A DNA stretch of 64,000 bases from contig QFDA01000005.1 in assembly GCA_003130815.1 (NCBI GenBank), forward strand, positions 35,342 through 99,341, written 5' to 3'. This document shows, piece after piece, positions 35,719 through 45,296 of this stretch (position 1 is the stretch's first letter; the number at the start of each line of letters is the position of its first letter). Below the pieces are notes generated by a model, which had not been told where the DNA came from, did no database searches, and worked only from the letters and a program-made list of their open reading frames with translations. A program made the translations under genes and the position numbers. Source of the stretch: Bacteroidetes bacterium SCGC AAA795-G10. Lineage in GTDB: Bacteria > Bacteroidota > Bacteroidia > Flavobacteriales > Flavobacteriaceae.

Positions 35719-35747
35719 CAAATATATTTATTTTTTTTAAATCAAAA
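35719..35747 (-). promoter_or_regulatory. his operon promoter
   Basis: On the minus strand TTTTG (35743-35747), 16 bases, then TATATTTG (35719-35726), an exact TAnnTTTG. It ends seven bases before the leader-peptide ATG. The spacing is one base short of the usual range. The region begins five bases from the end of the prohibitin gene. Confidence 0.7.
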
Positions 35748-35752
35748 CATAT

Positions 35753-36571
35753 TTATTGATTACCCAAAATTATTGGGAGACCATCTTTCCCACTTCCAAT
35801 AATAATAACCTTTGAATTTGCTGACTCTGACAACTTTGTTGTTGCTTCAATTCCTTTTTCTTGGAGGATCTTTTGTGTCAATGAGGCACTTAAAATTCTG
35901 TTAGCCGTAGCTTTTCCTTCAGCATCAATTCTTTGACGTTCAGCTTCTTGCTTTGCCTTTTCAATTCTAAACTCATATTCTAAAGCCTCTTGCTCTTGAC
36001 GTAATTTTCTTTCGATGGCTTCCTTTATGGCAACTGGAAGGGTAACATCTCTAACAAGAACTGCATTTAATTGAATATGTTGAGATTCAACATTTTTTTG
36101 AGTCTCTTCAAATATTTCATTTTGAATAGCATCGCGTTTAGTCGAATAAAGCTGTTCGGGTGTGTAGCGACCAACTACAGATCTTGCAACAGCTCTGATT
36201 TGAGGAATTAAAACAATATTAACATAGTTTTCACCCTTGGTTTTATGGAGTAATCCTAGCTCACTGTACTTAGGTTGGTACAAAACAGAAACATCAAGTG
36301 ATATTTCTAATCCATTTGAAGAAAGCACTTGCATATTTCCCTCAAAAAATTCCTGCTGTTTCACATTGTATATAAACACCTTATTCCAAGGTGCTATAAT
36401 ATGAAATCCCTCACCAAGTGGTGCTTGATCAGTTACTACTCCACCTCCAAAAGTCTTAAAAAGAACTCCCGCTTCTCCGTAACCAATATTAATTGACGAT
36501 TTTGAAATAAATATAAGTAGGACAACAACCAATAAAATTACTGGTAATCCAATTTTAGGTAATTTTTGCAT
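35753..36571 (-). CDS. Prohibitin family (SPFH/Band 7) membrane protein
   Basis: 272 residues: one N-terminal membrane helix (about 8-26), then the SPFH domain (GEAGVLFKTFGGGV, VLSSNGLEISLDVSVLYQP, RAVARSVVGRYTPEQLYSTK) and a Glu/Lys/Arg-rich helix (about 185-225) with the DVTLP block. Prohibitin-type proteins form ring scaffolds that organise membrane proteases and lipids. The protein is anchored to the inner membrane with its bulk outside or inside, not resolved. It lies upstream of the his promoter and downstream of fabG by 11 bases. Confidence 0.9.
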   Translation of the reverse strand: MQKLPKIGLPVILLVVVLLIFISKSSINIGYGEAGVLFKTFGGGVVTDQAPLGEGFHIIAPWNKVFIYNVKQQEFFEGNMQVLSSNGLEISLDVSVLYQPKYSELGLLHKTKGENYVNIVLIPQIRAVARSVVGRYTPEQLYSTKRDAIQNEIFEETQKNVESQHIQLNAVLVRDVTLPVAIKEAIERKLRQEQEALEYEFRIEKAKQEAERQRIDAEGKATANRILSASLTQKILQEKGIEATTKLSESANSKVIIIGSGKDGLPIILGNQ

Positions 36572-36582
36572 AATTATTTTTT

Positions 36583-37329
36583 TTAAGTTAACATACCTCC
36601 ATCTACATGAAGAACTTGACCTGTAATATAATTTGATAAATCAGATGCCAAAAATACACATGCATTTGCAACATCGTATGGTTTTCCACCTCTTTTTAGT
36701 GGAATTCCTTCTCTCCATCCTTGGACAACGTCCTCGGGAAGTTTTTCCGTCATTTCAGTTTCTATAAAACCAGGTGCAACAACATTTGATCTAATGTTTC
36801 TAGATCCAAGTTCTAGTGCTATAGACTTTGAGAAACCTATTATACCTGCTTTTGAAGCAGCATAGTTTGCTTGACCAGCATTTCCTTTAACTCCAACAAC
36901 AGAGCTCATATGAATTAAAGAACCTTTTCTTTGTTTTAGAAATGGTCTCTGAATAGCTTTTGTTAGATTAAATACAGACTTTAAATTTACTTCTAAAACA
37001 TGATCAAAGTCTTCTTCACCCATTCTCATAAGCAAATTGTCTTTTGTTATTCCTGCATTATTTACTAAGATGTCAATGTTGCCGAAATCATTTAATACAT
37101 CACTTATCAAATTTTGAGCTTCATTAAAATCAGCAGCATTACTTTGATATGCTTTAACATTACATTCTTTATTTTCTAATTTATTCACTAATTTTTCTGC
37201 TTCAGCTTTACTGGAGTTGTATGTAATAGCCACAGAGCATCCATTTTCAACAAAAATTTCAGCAATACCCTTTCCAATACCTCTACTTCCTCCTGTAATA
37301 ATCGCGACTTTTTTTTCTAGTAATTTCAT
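36583..37329 (-). CDS. fabG: 3-oxoacyl-ACP reductase
   Basis: NADPH-dependent reductase of fatty acid elongation, SDR fold, 248 residues. Motifs: TGGSRGIGKG cofactor loop, NNAGIT, catalytic Ser in HMSSVVG and Tyr-Lys in NYAASKAG, and the C-terminal GQVLHVDGGM. All four catalytic residues are kept. Six bases downstream of sucD, in line with the efp-sucD-fabG order. Confidence 0.94.
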   Translation of the reverse strand: MKLLEKKVAIITGGSRGIGKGIAEIFVENGCSVAITYNSSKAEAEKLVNKLENKECNVKAYQSNAADFNEAQNLISDVLNDFGNIDILVNNAGITKDNLLMRMGEEDFDHVLEVNLKSVFNLTKAIQRPFLKQRKGSLIHMSSVVGVKGNAGQANYAASKAGIIGFSKSIALELGSRNIRSNVVAPGFIETEMTEKLPEDVVQGWREGIPLKRGGKPYDVANACVFLASDLSNYITGQVLHVDGGMLT

Positions 37330-37334
37330 TTTTA

Positions 37335-38210
37335 TTATTTAGAGAGTATTTCAGCAACTTTTGATCCTATTAGGGCAGGAGAATCAACAACATGAATTCC
37401 ACACTCACGCATAATTCGCTTTTTTGCTTCAGCAGTATCATTAGATCCACCAACAATAGCCCCAGCGTGACCCATTGTTCTTCCTTTAGGAGCCGTTTCC
37501 CCTGCTATAAAGCCTACTACTGGTTTTTTATTACCAGAGGATTTGATCCAATAAGCAGCGTCAGCTTCAAGTTGACCTCCTATTTCGCCTATCATAACAA
37601 TACAGTCTGTCTCATCATCATTCATAAATAATTCTACAGCATCTTTAGTAGTAGTTCCAATTATTGGGTCACCTCCTATCCCAATGGCTGTGGAAACTCC
37701 TAAACCCTGACTTACCACCTGATCAGATGCCTCATATGTGAGTGTTCCTGATTTAGAAACAATGCCTACTTTACCTCTTTTAAATACAAAACCAGGCATA
37801 ATACCAACTTTTGCCTCGCCAGGTGTTATTACACCAGGACAATTTGGACCTACTAGTGTTGATCCTTTTGACTTAACATATTGAAAAGCTTTTGTCATGT
37901 CGTTAACCGGTATTCCCTCTGTAATTGCAATAATCACCTTTATTCCAGCCTCTGCAGCCTCCATAATTGCGTCTGCAGCAAATGCTGGTGGAACAAAAAT
38001 TATTGAAGTATCAGCACCAATTTTATCTACAGCTTCTGCAACTGAATTAAATACAGGTTTATCAAGATGTGTTTGCCCACCTTTTCCTGGTGTTACACCA
38101 CCCACTATATTTGTACCATATTCAATCATTTGAGTTGAATGAAATGTTCCTTCACTTCCAGTAAAACCTTGCACAATAATTTTCGAATTCTTATCTACGA
38201 GTACACTCAT
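37335..38210 (-). CDS. sucD: Succinyl-CoA synthetase alpha subunit
   Basis: Alpha subunit of succinyl-CoA ligase in the TCA cycle; the beta subunit gene is not in the window. 291 residues: CoA-binding Rossmann start [35 protein letters not shown] and the phosphorylated His in [13 protein letters not shown]. Length and motifs are normal. Located between efp and fabG. Confidence 0.97.
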   Translation of the reverse strand: MSVLVDKNSKIIVQGFTGSEGTFHSTQMIEYGTNIVGGVTPGKGGQTHLDKPVFNSVAEAVDKIGADTSIIFVPPAFAADAIMEAAEAGIKVIIAITEGIPVNDMTKAFQYVKSKGSTLVGPNCPGVITPGEAKVGIMPGFVFKRGKVGIVSKSGTLTYEASDQVVSQGLGVSTAIGIGGDPIIGTTTKDAVELFMNDDETDCIVMIGEIGGQLEADAAYWIKSSGNKKPVVGFIAGETAPKGRTMGHAGAIVGGSNDTAEAKKRIMRECGIHVVDSPALIGSKVAEILSK

Positions 38211-38227
38211 CTTTAGTTGTTATTAAA

Positions 38228-38803
38228 TCAGTTTAATTGATTCTTAATTCTTTCAATGTAATGTCCTTTTTCAGTGTCAACTTTAATTTTATCACCTTCA
38301 TTTATAAACAATGGTACATTTACAATTGCTCCTGTTTCTAATGTAGCAGGTTTTGTAGCATTAGTAGCAGTATTACCCTTTAAACCAGGCTCTGTGTGTT
38401 TTATCTCTAATATTACACTTGCTGGCATTTCTGCAGATAATGGTGTGTTATCTTCAGTATTAATTGATATTGAAATCATTTCTCCCTCCTTCATTAATTC
38501 CGCATTATCTATTATAGTTTTATTTAAACTAATTTGATTGTAGTCATCAACATTCATAAAGTGATATTCATCATTATCATTATACAAAAACTGATACTTA
38601 TGTGTTTCAACTCTTATATCTTCAATCTTATGTCCCGCAGAAAAAGTATTTTCTAAAACTTTACCGTTGGTGACGCTTTTGAGCTTGGTCCTCACAAAGG
38701 CAGGTCCTTTTCCAGGTTTTACGTGCAAAAAGTCTATGATTTTGTAAATATCATTATTGTATCTTATACAAAGACCTTTTCTAATATCTGATGTGGTAGC
38801 CAT
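38228..38803 (-). CDS. efp: Translation elongation factor P
   Basis: Relieves ribosome stalling at polyproline. 191 residues, three OB-like domains. The tip loop is KPGKGPAFVRTK, with Lys32 as the candidate modified residue; C-terminal domain has GAIVNVPLFINEGDKIKVDT. No modification enzyme gene is seen here. Seventeen bases downstream of lpxA. Confidence 0.97.
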   Translation of the reverse strand: MATTSDIRKGLCIRYNNDIYKIIDFLHVKPGKGPAFVRTKLKSVTNGKVLENTFSAGHKIEDIRVETHKYQFLYNDNDEYHFMNVDDYNQISLNKTIIDNAELMKEGEMISISINTEDNTPLSAEMPASVILEIKHTEPGLKGNTATNATKPATLETGAIVNVPLFINEGDKIKVDTEKGHYIERIKNQLN

Positions 38804-38820
38804 GAATGGGTAAAATTAAT

Positions 38821-39606
38821 CTATTTAGATGTACTTTTTAAAATTCCTAGCCTAGATTTCTCCATAAAAGTAATAATTACATTTTTTTCAAAACTTGCAT
38901 CAAAATTTTTCTCTATTGCTTCTATGGCTTGAGTTGTATTTTTATTGCTATCGTAAATGAAACGATAAATCATTTCAATAGTTTTGATTTTATCTGATGA
39001 GAAATTATTTCGTTTCAGCCCAATAGAATTGATACCAAGAAAAACTAGTGGATCTTTTCCACATTTCACATATGGAGGAATATCCTTTCTAACCCTTGAA
39101 CCTCCAGCAACAAATGAAAACTCACCAACGGAGCAGAATTGTTGAATAGCAGTAAGACCTGACAATACCGATCCTCTACCTATTTCAACATGACCGGCAA
39201 GAGTAGTGTTATTGGACAATATAGAATGATCTCCAACTGAACAATCGTGTGCTATATGAGAATATGCCATTATTAGGCAATTTGATCCAACTTTTGTAAT
39301 TCCCCGAGCAGCTGTCCCACGATTTATTGTAACACATTCTCTTATTGTAGTATAATTTCCAATTTCGACTATTGATAACTCATTATTAAATTTCAAATCT
39401 TGTGGAATTGCACTTATTACAGCACCAGGAAATATTTTGCAGAAACTACCTATTCTTGCTCCATCCATTATAGTTACATTAGGACCAATCCATGTACCTT
39501 CACCAATTTCGACATCTTTATAGATTGTAGTAAAAGGTTCGAATGTTACATTATTTCCAATTTTTGCCTCAGGATGAATGGACGTTAAATTTTGATATGT
39601 AATCAT
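38821..39606 (-). CDS. lpxA: UDP-N-acetylglucosamine acyltransferase
   Basis: First step of lipid A synthesis, a left-handed beta-helix of 261 residues with hexapeptide repeats (IGNNVTFEPF, IGEGTWIGPN, VGDHSILSNN, IGRGSVLSG). The catalytic His lies in AYSHIAHDC. The C-terminal helical part (about 190-261) has the usual GLKRNNFS block. Seven bases after the lpxC/fabZ fusion gene. Confidence 0.96.
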   Translation of the reverse strand: MITYQNLTSIHPEAKIGNNVTFEPFTTIYKDVEIGEGTWIGPNVTIMDGARIGSFCKIFPGAVISAIPQDLKFNNELSIVEIGNYTTIRECVTINRGTAARGITKVGSNCLIMAYSHIAHDCSVGDHSILSNNTTLAGHVEIGRGSVLSGLTAIQQFCSVGEFSFVAGGSRVRKDIPPYVKCGKDPLVFLGINSIGLKRNNFSSDKIKTIEMIYRFIYDSNKNTTQAIEAIEKNFDASFEKNVIITFMEKSRLGILKSTSK

Positions 39607-39613
39607 AACATTA

Positions 39614-41014
39614 TTACGTTCGCCTTAATATTTGCGCCATTAGATCACCTTCACTAACAATTTGTCCATTCACAAAGGCATAACCTCTCATGTTACATAT
39701 TCCCCTTCTTATAGGTGTAATTAAATCCAATTTAAAAATTAATGTATCACCTGGATGGACAGGGCGTTTGAATTTAAAATTATCAATTTTCATAAAGAAA
39801 GTTAGGTAATTTTCAGGATCTGGTACGGTACTTAAAACTAGTACTCCACCAGCTTGTGCCATAGACTCAATCTGAAGCACACCTGGCATTACAGGTGCAC
39901 CGGGGAAATGTCCTTCAAAAAATGCTTCATTCATAGTAACATTTTTTAATCCAATAACATAATCTTCAGTGAGTTCTAGGATTTTATCAACTAATAGAAA
40001 TGGTGGCCTATGCGGAAGCATTTCCATTATCTTTGTTGTATCCATTAAAGGTGGTTTGCTTAAATCTATAGACGGTGCATTGTTCTTTATCTTATTTTTA
40101 ATCAATGTGCTAATTTGCTTCGCAAAATCTGTGTTTATCTTGTGTCCAGGTTTTGTTGCTATTATTCTCCCTTGTATTGGCATCCCAATTAATGCTAAAT
40201 CTCCTAAAAGATCAAGTAACTTGTGACGAGCAGCTTCGTTTGAAAAATTAAGTGGAAGGTCATTTAAAACACCTTCTTCAGATACTGTTATTTCCTTTTT
40301 CCCATTAATGCTTTCTAATAAATCCTTATCACTTTTAGTCAAAGGGTTATCAACATAAATTACAGAATTATTAATGTCACCTCCTTTTATTAGACCTAAA
40401 TCATGCAAATTATTAAGCTCGTGTAAAAAACCAAATGTTCTTGATGGAGCTATTTGACTATTAAAATCATGTATTGAATTAAGTACAGCATTTTGAGAAC
40501 CAAGTACTTTTGATTTATAATCGATCATTACAGAAATTGAAAATGCTTCGTCAGGAACAATAATAATTTCACTTCCCGAAGAATCATCCTTTATTTTTAG
40601 GTTTTCCTCAACCACAAAAACCCCTTGTAATGATTCCTGTTTTTTTATGCCCGCACTAATAATTGCGTCAGTAAAAACCTTAGAAGATCCATCCATGATT
40701 GGAATCTCAGGTCCATCTACAACAATTAAACAGTTATTTATTTCACAGCCAACTAAAGCTGCTAAAAGATGCTCTATGGTTTTTACTTCACTCCCACCTT
40801 TAGCTATTGTTGTACATCTTTCAGTTTGCGTTACAAATTTTGCTAGTGCTGGTATCTTTTCATCTAGATCAATGTCACTTCGAACAAAATTAAAACCACT
40901 GTTTTCTTCAGCTGGCTTTAGTGTAAGATTAATTTCAGAACCGGTATGCAATCCAATCCCATTTAATTTTATCTCTTTTTTTATTGTATTCTGTTTTTTA
41001 TTTTTTTGAATCAT
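39614..41014 (-). CDS. lpxC/fabZ: Bifunctional LpxC deacetylase / FabZ dehydratase
   Basis: Fusion of UDP-3-O-acyl-GlcNAc deacetylase (about 1-300) and 3-hydroxyacyl-ACP dehydratase (about 325-466), common in Bacteroidota. I use ATG 41014 (MIQKNKKQNTIKKEIKLNG), four bases after the lpxD stop; an in-frame start at 41149 would run into lpxD. LpxC zinc residues are in KTIEHLLAAL and ARHKLLDLLGD; FabZ has LPHRPPFLLVDKILEL and the catalytic GHFPGAPVMPG with ESMAQAGG. The enzyme joins lipid A commitment with supply of unsaturated or elongated acyl-ACP. Confidence 0.96.
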   Translation of the reverse strand: MIQKNKKQNTIKKEIKLNGIGLHTGSEINLTLKPAEENSGFNFVRSDIDLDEKIPALAKFVTQTERCTTIAKGGSEVKTIEHLLAALVGCEINNCLIVVDGPEIPIMDGSSKVFTDAIISAGIKKQESLQGVFVVEENLKIKDDSSGSEIIIVPDEAFSISVMIDYKSKVLGSQNAVLNSIHDFNSQIAPSRTFGFLHELNNLHDLGLIKGGDINNSVIYVDNPLTKSDKDLLESINGKKEITVSEEGVLNDLPLNFSNEAARHKLLDLLGDLALIGMPIQGRIIATKPGHKINTDFAKQISTLIKNKIKNNAPSIDLSKPPLMDTTKIMEMLPHRPPFLLVDKILELTEDYVIGLKNVTMNEAFFEGHFPGAPVMPGVLQIESMAQAGGVLVLSTVPDPENYLTFFMKIDNFKFKRPVHPGDTLIFKLDLITPIRRGICNMRGYAFVNGQIVSEGDLMAQILRRT

Positions 41015-41018
41015 TTCT

Positions 41019-42035
41019 TTATTTTTTTTCAAGCTCTCTAATTCGAGATTCAAAATTTGGCAGATTTTTAAATATTGAATAGGATTTGTAAAATGACCTA
41101 AAGTCAATTGCCGGAGTACCTTGAATAATATCTTTACTTGCAACATCATTTATGACACCAGTTTGACCTTGTATTTGAACATCATCTCCTATTGTTAAAT
41201 GACCAATAATCCCCACCTGTCCACCAATTTTACACCTAGCTCCGATTTTTGATGAACCAGCTATACCTGTTTGAGCAGCAATAACTGTATCAGAACCGAT
41301 CTCGACGTTATGAGCTATTTGAATTAGATTATCCAATTTTACCCCGTGGCCAATAATTGTTGATCCCAATGTAGCACGATCAATTGTTGTATTTGCACCA
41401 ATCTCAACATTATCTTTAATCACTACGTTACCTATTTGAGGTGTTTTTAAGTATTTTCCATTCTCATTCTTATTAAAACCAAAACCTTCAGAACCAATAA
41501 TTGCTCCAGCTTGAATTACACAGTGCTTTCCAATCTGAGTTTTGTCAAGAATTATAACTCCAGAAAAAATTTTTGTGTTTTGACCAATAACCACATTAGA
41601 GCCAATAGCTGAATTTGAATTAATAACTACTCCCTTTTTGATTATCGATGATTCTCCTACCGTAACATTTGGGCCTACGTATACATCTTCGTGAATATTG
41701 GCACTAGGATGAATTGATGAAGTTGGGTGAATACCATATTTTCTTTTTCCCTTGTCTTGAGAAAAGTCTGTAAGAAGTTTTGAAAAAGCCATATATGGAT
41801 CTTTAACTCTAATAAATGTTATCTCTGGATTATTTACTGTTTTAAATTCATTAGAAATCAGTATAGCACTTGCTCTAGTATTTTCTAAAAAAGATATATA
41901 CTTCGGATTTGCTAAAAAAGAAATAGATCCTTTTCGAGCCTCTTCTAATTTAGAGAGTTTGTTTAGTTGGACTTGTCCATCACCCTCTACTCTACCGTTA
42001 AGTTTTTTTGCAATCTCTAAAGCTGTAGAATTCAT
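41019..42035 (-). CDS. lpxD: UDP-3-O-acylglucosamine N-acyltransferase
   Basis: Third acyltransferase step of lipid A. ATG 42035 (MNSTALEIAKKLNGRVEGDG) is the natural start; one at 42083 would overlap the upstream gene. 338 residues: N-terminal uridine-binding domain (1-100) and a left-handed beta-helix with many hexapeptides (IHEDVYVGPNVTVG, IGKHCVIQAGAIIGSEGFGF), catalytic His in IQIAHNVEIG. Seventeen bases downstream of the HD hydrolase gene. Confidence 0.95.
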   Translation of the reverse strand: MNSTALEIAKKLNGRVEGDGQVQLNKLSKLEEARKGSISFLANPKYISFLENTRASAILISNEFKTVNNPEITFIRVKDPYMAFSKLLTDFSQDKGKRKYGIHPTSSIHPSANIHEDVYVGPNVTVGESSIIKKGVVINSNSAIGSNVVIGQNTKIFSGVIILDKTQIGKHCVIQAGAIIGSEGFGFNKNENGKYLKTPQIGNVVIKDNVEIGANTTIDRATLGSTIIGHGVKLDNLIQIAHNVEIGSDTVIAAQTGIAGSSKIGARCKIGGQVGIIGHLTIGDDVQIQGQTGVINDVASKDIIQGTPAIDFRSFYKSYSIFKNLPNFESRIRELEKK

Positions 42036-42052
42036 CGGATAAAAATAATGAT

Positions 42053-43306
42053 TTATAAAGAATTTATATCCTTCGGATAACACAAATAATAACGAAAAAT
42101 AGGTTCTGAAAACTCTTTAAAATCTAAATAATCAATTACTTTATTAATTGGTTTTACAACTCCCACTTTATCTTTTAAAAAAATTTGTGAATTATCAGAC
42201 CTATATGTCTGATTTGAAATACTTCCGGTAAAAACATAAAAATTTTTATTTTCAATATTACTATTTTTTTTGAGGTTTTGAAGTTGAGTATTAATTTGAT
42301 TTTTGGTAAAGGGGTGGTCTTGTATTTTAATTTTTGGCAGTCTTCTTTTAATCAATTGAGTTGAAAGATTTCTTAGAACGATATCATCATGTTTTTGCCA
42401 ATTTTTAATCAAAAAAAATATTTCATAATCTTCAATTTCTAAATAATAATTTAAAATTTCATTTGGTATTTTTTGATTGGATAAATTTAATGACAAAAGA
42501 GTTTTTATTTTAGGGGCACTTTCATCTTTATATCCTGTGCTAATTAAGTCACGATAACGCTGAAATAATTTTTTCAATATTAACTCCGCAGCTAAACTTG
42601 TCTTGTGCAAATAAACTTGCCAATACATTAAACGTCGAGCGAGTAAAAACTTTTCTAAAGAATATAGTGCCTTACTTTCAAAAACGAGCTTTTCATTATC
42701 AACATTCATCATTGTTATAATTCGTTCTACATTAATATTTCCCTCCGCAACACCCGTATAAAAACTATCACGCTTAAGATAATCCAATCGGTCCACATCG
42801 ATTTGGCCTGACACAAGTTGATGCATGAATTTTCTTTTATAATTGTTTGTAAAAATCTCAATCGCTAGATTTAACTTACCTTTCAACTCTTCGTTTATTA
42901 GTTTAATTATATTGAGTGAAATAATTTCATGATTTATCTCTTTCAAAAGAATATTTTCAGTTGCATGCGAAAAAGGTCCATGACCTATATCATGTAATAA
43001 AATGGCAATTTGCATTGCTTCATTTTCATCTTTTGAAATCACAACACCCTTCTGTTTTAATGTGTAAATAACTTTTTGCATTAGATGAAGTGATCCTAAT
43101 GCATGTTCAAAACGTGTATGGTGAGCTCCTGGATATACTAAGTTCGACAACCCCATCTGAGAAATTCTTCGTAATCTCTGAAAAAATTTATGGTTAATTA
43201 GTTCTAAAATTAACTTACTTTCTATAGAAATAAATCCATAAATTGGATCATTAAATAATGTTTTATTGAAGTGCAAAAAATAAAAAATTTCCTTTATCAA
43301 ATACAA
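42053..43306 (-). CDS. HD-domain phosphohydrolase (dNTPase-like)
   Basis: HD superfamily protein of up to 417 residues. HTRFEHALGSLHLM and ILLHDIGHGPFSHATE hold the His-Asp metal site; SGQIDVDRLDYLKRDS and the Tyr/Arg-rich following part match the dGTPase/SAMHD1-like group found next to lpxD in many Bacteroidota. Substrate not established. The listed ATG (43306) lies only four bases from the divergent porX ATG; a TTG at 43276 giving MHFNKTLFNDPIYGF is a likely alternative start that leaves room for a promoter. Confidence 0.88.
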   Translation of the reverse strand: MYLIKEIFYFLHFNKTLFNDPIYGFISIESKLILELINHKFFQRLRRISQMGLSNLVYPGAHHTRFEHALGSLHLMQKVIYTLKQKGVVISKDENEAMQIAILLHDIGHGPFSHATENILLKEINHEIISLNIIKLINEELKGKLNLAIEIFTNNYKRKFMHQLVSGQIDVDRLDYLKRDSFYTGVAEGNINVERIITMMNVDNEKLVFESKALYSLEKFLLARRLMYWQVYLHKTSLAAELILKKLFQRYRDLISTGYKDESAPKIKTLLSLNLSNQKIPNEILNYYLEIEDYEIFFLIKNWQKHDDIVLRNLSTQLIKRRLPKIKIQDHPFTKNQINTQLQNLKKNSNIENKNFYVFTGSISNQTYRSDNSQIFLKDKVGVVKPINKVIDYLDFKEFSEPIFRYYLCYPKDINSL

Positions 43307-43310
43307 TATA

Positions 43311-44864
43311 ATGAATAAGATTAAAGTTTTATGGATAGATGATGAAGTAGAGAATTTAAAACCACACTTTCTTTTTTTAAATAGCCGTGGTTATGAAACA
43401 ACTGGAGCTACCAATGGGCAAGATGCTTTGGATCTTATTGAAGCGATTGAATTTGATGTAATTTTGTTAGATGAAAATATGCCTGGACTTAGTGGTATAG
43501 AAACATTGCAATTAATAAAAACTAAAAAACCTCAACTTCCTGTAATTATGATCACAAAAAATGAGGAAGAAAAAATAATGGAAGAAGCAATAGGTGAAAA
43601 AATATCAGATTATTTGATTAAGCCGGTTAATCCAAACCAAATTCTTCTTTCTTTGAAAAAAATATTGAGGCATAAGGATTTAATTGCTGAAAAAACAATT
43701 GAAAACTACCAAAAAGAATTTGGAACATTAACACAAGAACTGCATTCATTAGAAAGCTATCAAGATTGGATAAATCATTTTGAAAAATTAGTTTATTGGG
43801 AATTAGAATTAGAATCACTTGAAGATCCAAGCATGTTTGAGATATTTGAATCACAAAAAATAGAGTCTAATGCACTTTTTGGAAAATTTATAGAACGTAA
43901 TTATTTAGATTGGATCAATAACAACAATGGGCCAATTTTGTCACATGATTTATTTAAAAAATTAGTTATTCCTAAACTAAAAGAATTTAAACCAACTATT
44001 TTATTGGTAATTGATAACCTTAGACTAGACCAGTGGCATATCATTCGTGAAGAATTAATTACATCTCACTCAATTGAAAGCGAAATAAAATATTTCAGTA
44101 TTTTACCTACAGCAACGCAATATTCTAGAAATGCTATTTTTTCTGGCTTAAAACCAATTGAGATTCAAAAAAAATTCCCTCATTGGTGGAAATTTGATCA
44201 TGAAGAAGGTGGAAAAAATCTTTTCGAGGAAGATTTACTAAAAGAACAAATCAAACGACTAAATACTAACACTGTCTTTAGCTTTCATAAAATAACTCAG
44301 TTAGTTCAAAGTCAGCAACTCTTAAAAAGTTTACAAAATTATTTGCGTGATAATCTGACAGTTATTGTTTACAATTTTGTAGATATGATTTCACATGCCA
44401 AAACAGAAATGGAAATTATAAAAGAATTAGCCCCTGATAACAAGGCATATAGATCATTAACCTTAAGTTGGTTTAGAAATAGTCAACTTAAAAAAATACT
44501 AAATAAATCAGCTGAATTGGGTTTTCAATTACTTCTTACAACTGATCACGGAACTATTAATGTAAAAAAACCAAGTCCTGTAATAGGTGATAAAGAGACA
44601 AGTTTAAACCTTCGCTATAAAACAGGAAGAAGTATAACATATGATTCTAAGGATGTTTTAAGCCTAAAAGATCCAGATCTTTTAGGTTTACCAAGTAGTT
44701 CTATTAATAGTGAATACATTTTTGCTAACCAAAATAATTATTTTGTATACAAGAACAATTTTAATCATTATGCGAATTTTTTTAAAAATACTTTCCAGCA
44801 TGGAGGTGTTTCACTTGAAGAAATGATTATTCCATTTGTCCAATTAAATCCTAAGATTAAATAA
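43311..44864 (+). CDS. porX: PorX, response regulator with PglZ domain (type IX secretion)
   Basis: 517 residues: receiver domain (1-120) with phospho-acceptor Asp54 in ILLDENMPGLSG, Asp10/Asp11 in WIDDE and the switch Lys in DYLIKPVNP; helical linker; then a PglZ/alkaline-phosphatase-like domain (about 205-515) with LLVIDNLRLDQW, PTATQYSRNAIFSG, TTDHGTINVKKP and FQHGGVSLEEMIIPF. PorX works with PorY and SigP in controlling the type IX secretion system and hydrolyses oligonucleotides in tested species. It implies that the cell has T9SS. Confidence 0.95.
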   Translation: MNKIKVLWIDDEVENLKPHFLFLNSRGYETTGATNGQDALDLIEAIEFDVILLDENMPGLSGIETLQLIKTKKPQLPVIMITKNEEEKIMEEAIGEKISDYLIKPVNPNQILLSLKKILRHKDLIAEKTIENYQKEFGTLTQELHSLESYQDWINHFEKLVYWELELESLEDPSMFEIFESQKIESNALFGKFIERNYLDWINNNNGPILSHDLFKKLVIPKLKEFKPTILLVIDNLRLDQWHIIREELITSHSIESEIKYFSILPTATQYSRNAIFSGLKPIEIQKKFPHWWKFDHEEGGKNLFEEDLLKEQIKRLNTNTVFSFHKITQLVQSQQLLKSLQNYLRDNLTVIVYNFVDMISHAKTEMEIIKELAPDNKAYRSLTLSWFRNSQLKKILNKSAELGFQLLLTTDHGTINVKKPSPVIGDKETSLNLRYKTGRSITYDSKDVLSLKDPDLLGLPSSSINSEYIFANQNNYFVYKNNFNHYANFFKNTFQHGGVSLEEMIIPFVQLNPKIK

Positions 44865-44872
44865 ATTTTAAT

Positions 44873-45283
44873 ATGGAATATGTATATAATTTAGCCAATA
44901 TTAACAAAGCAAGTAAGTTGGTTATTGATAATATAAAAACATCTGTAGTTAGAATTGATGGAAAAATGGGAGCGGGGAAAACAAAAATAATTTCAAATAT
45001 TTGTATGCAATTAGGTGTGAAAGAAGTCATTACTAGTCCAACATTCTCTCTAATAAACACCTACCAATCTACTAATGGTCCAATATATCATTTTGATTTT
45101 TATAGGCTTCAAAATTCAAATGAAGCATTAGATATTGGTATTGAGGAATATTTAGAATCAGGTAATGTATGTTTTCTAGAATGGGCAGAAAAAATTGAAA
45201 ATCATCTTCCATTAAATTATGATCATTATATTCTTAAAGTTGTAAATGATAATACTAGAAGAATATTTTCATTAGAACGGTAA
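44873..45283 (+). CDS. tsaE: tRNA threonylcarbamoyladenosine synthesis ATPase TsaE
   Basis: Small P-loop ATPase that helps TsaB-TsaD in making t6A37 of tRNA. 136 residues: Walker A GKMGAGKTKIISNI, TSPTFSLINTY, the FDFYRL block and FLEWAEKIE. Eight bases after porX, a gene order usual for Bacteroidota. Confidence 0.95.
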   Translation: MEYVYNLANINKASKLVIDNIKTSVVRIDGKMGAGKTKIISNICMQLGVKEVITSPTFSLINTYQSTNGPIYHFDFYRLQNSNEALDIGIEEYLESGNVCFLEWAEKIENHLPLNYDHYILKVVNDNTRRIFSLER

Positions 45284-45296
45284 ATTAATATTATAA

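Noticed and set aside
39614..41014. LpxC-FabZ fusion as a novelty
   Set aside because: The fusion is well known in Bacteroidota and serves here as a lineage marker.
41014..41149. Long N-terminal extension of LpxC/FabZ
   Set aside because: The extra codons lie within lpxD in another frame and have no LpxC-like sequence; ATG 41014 matches the usual start.
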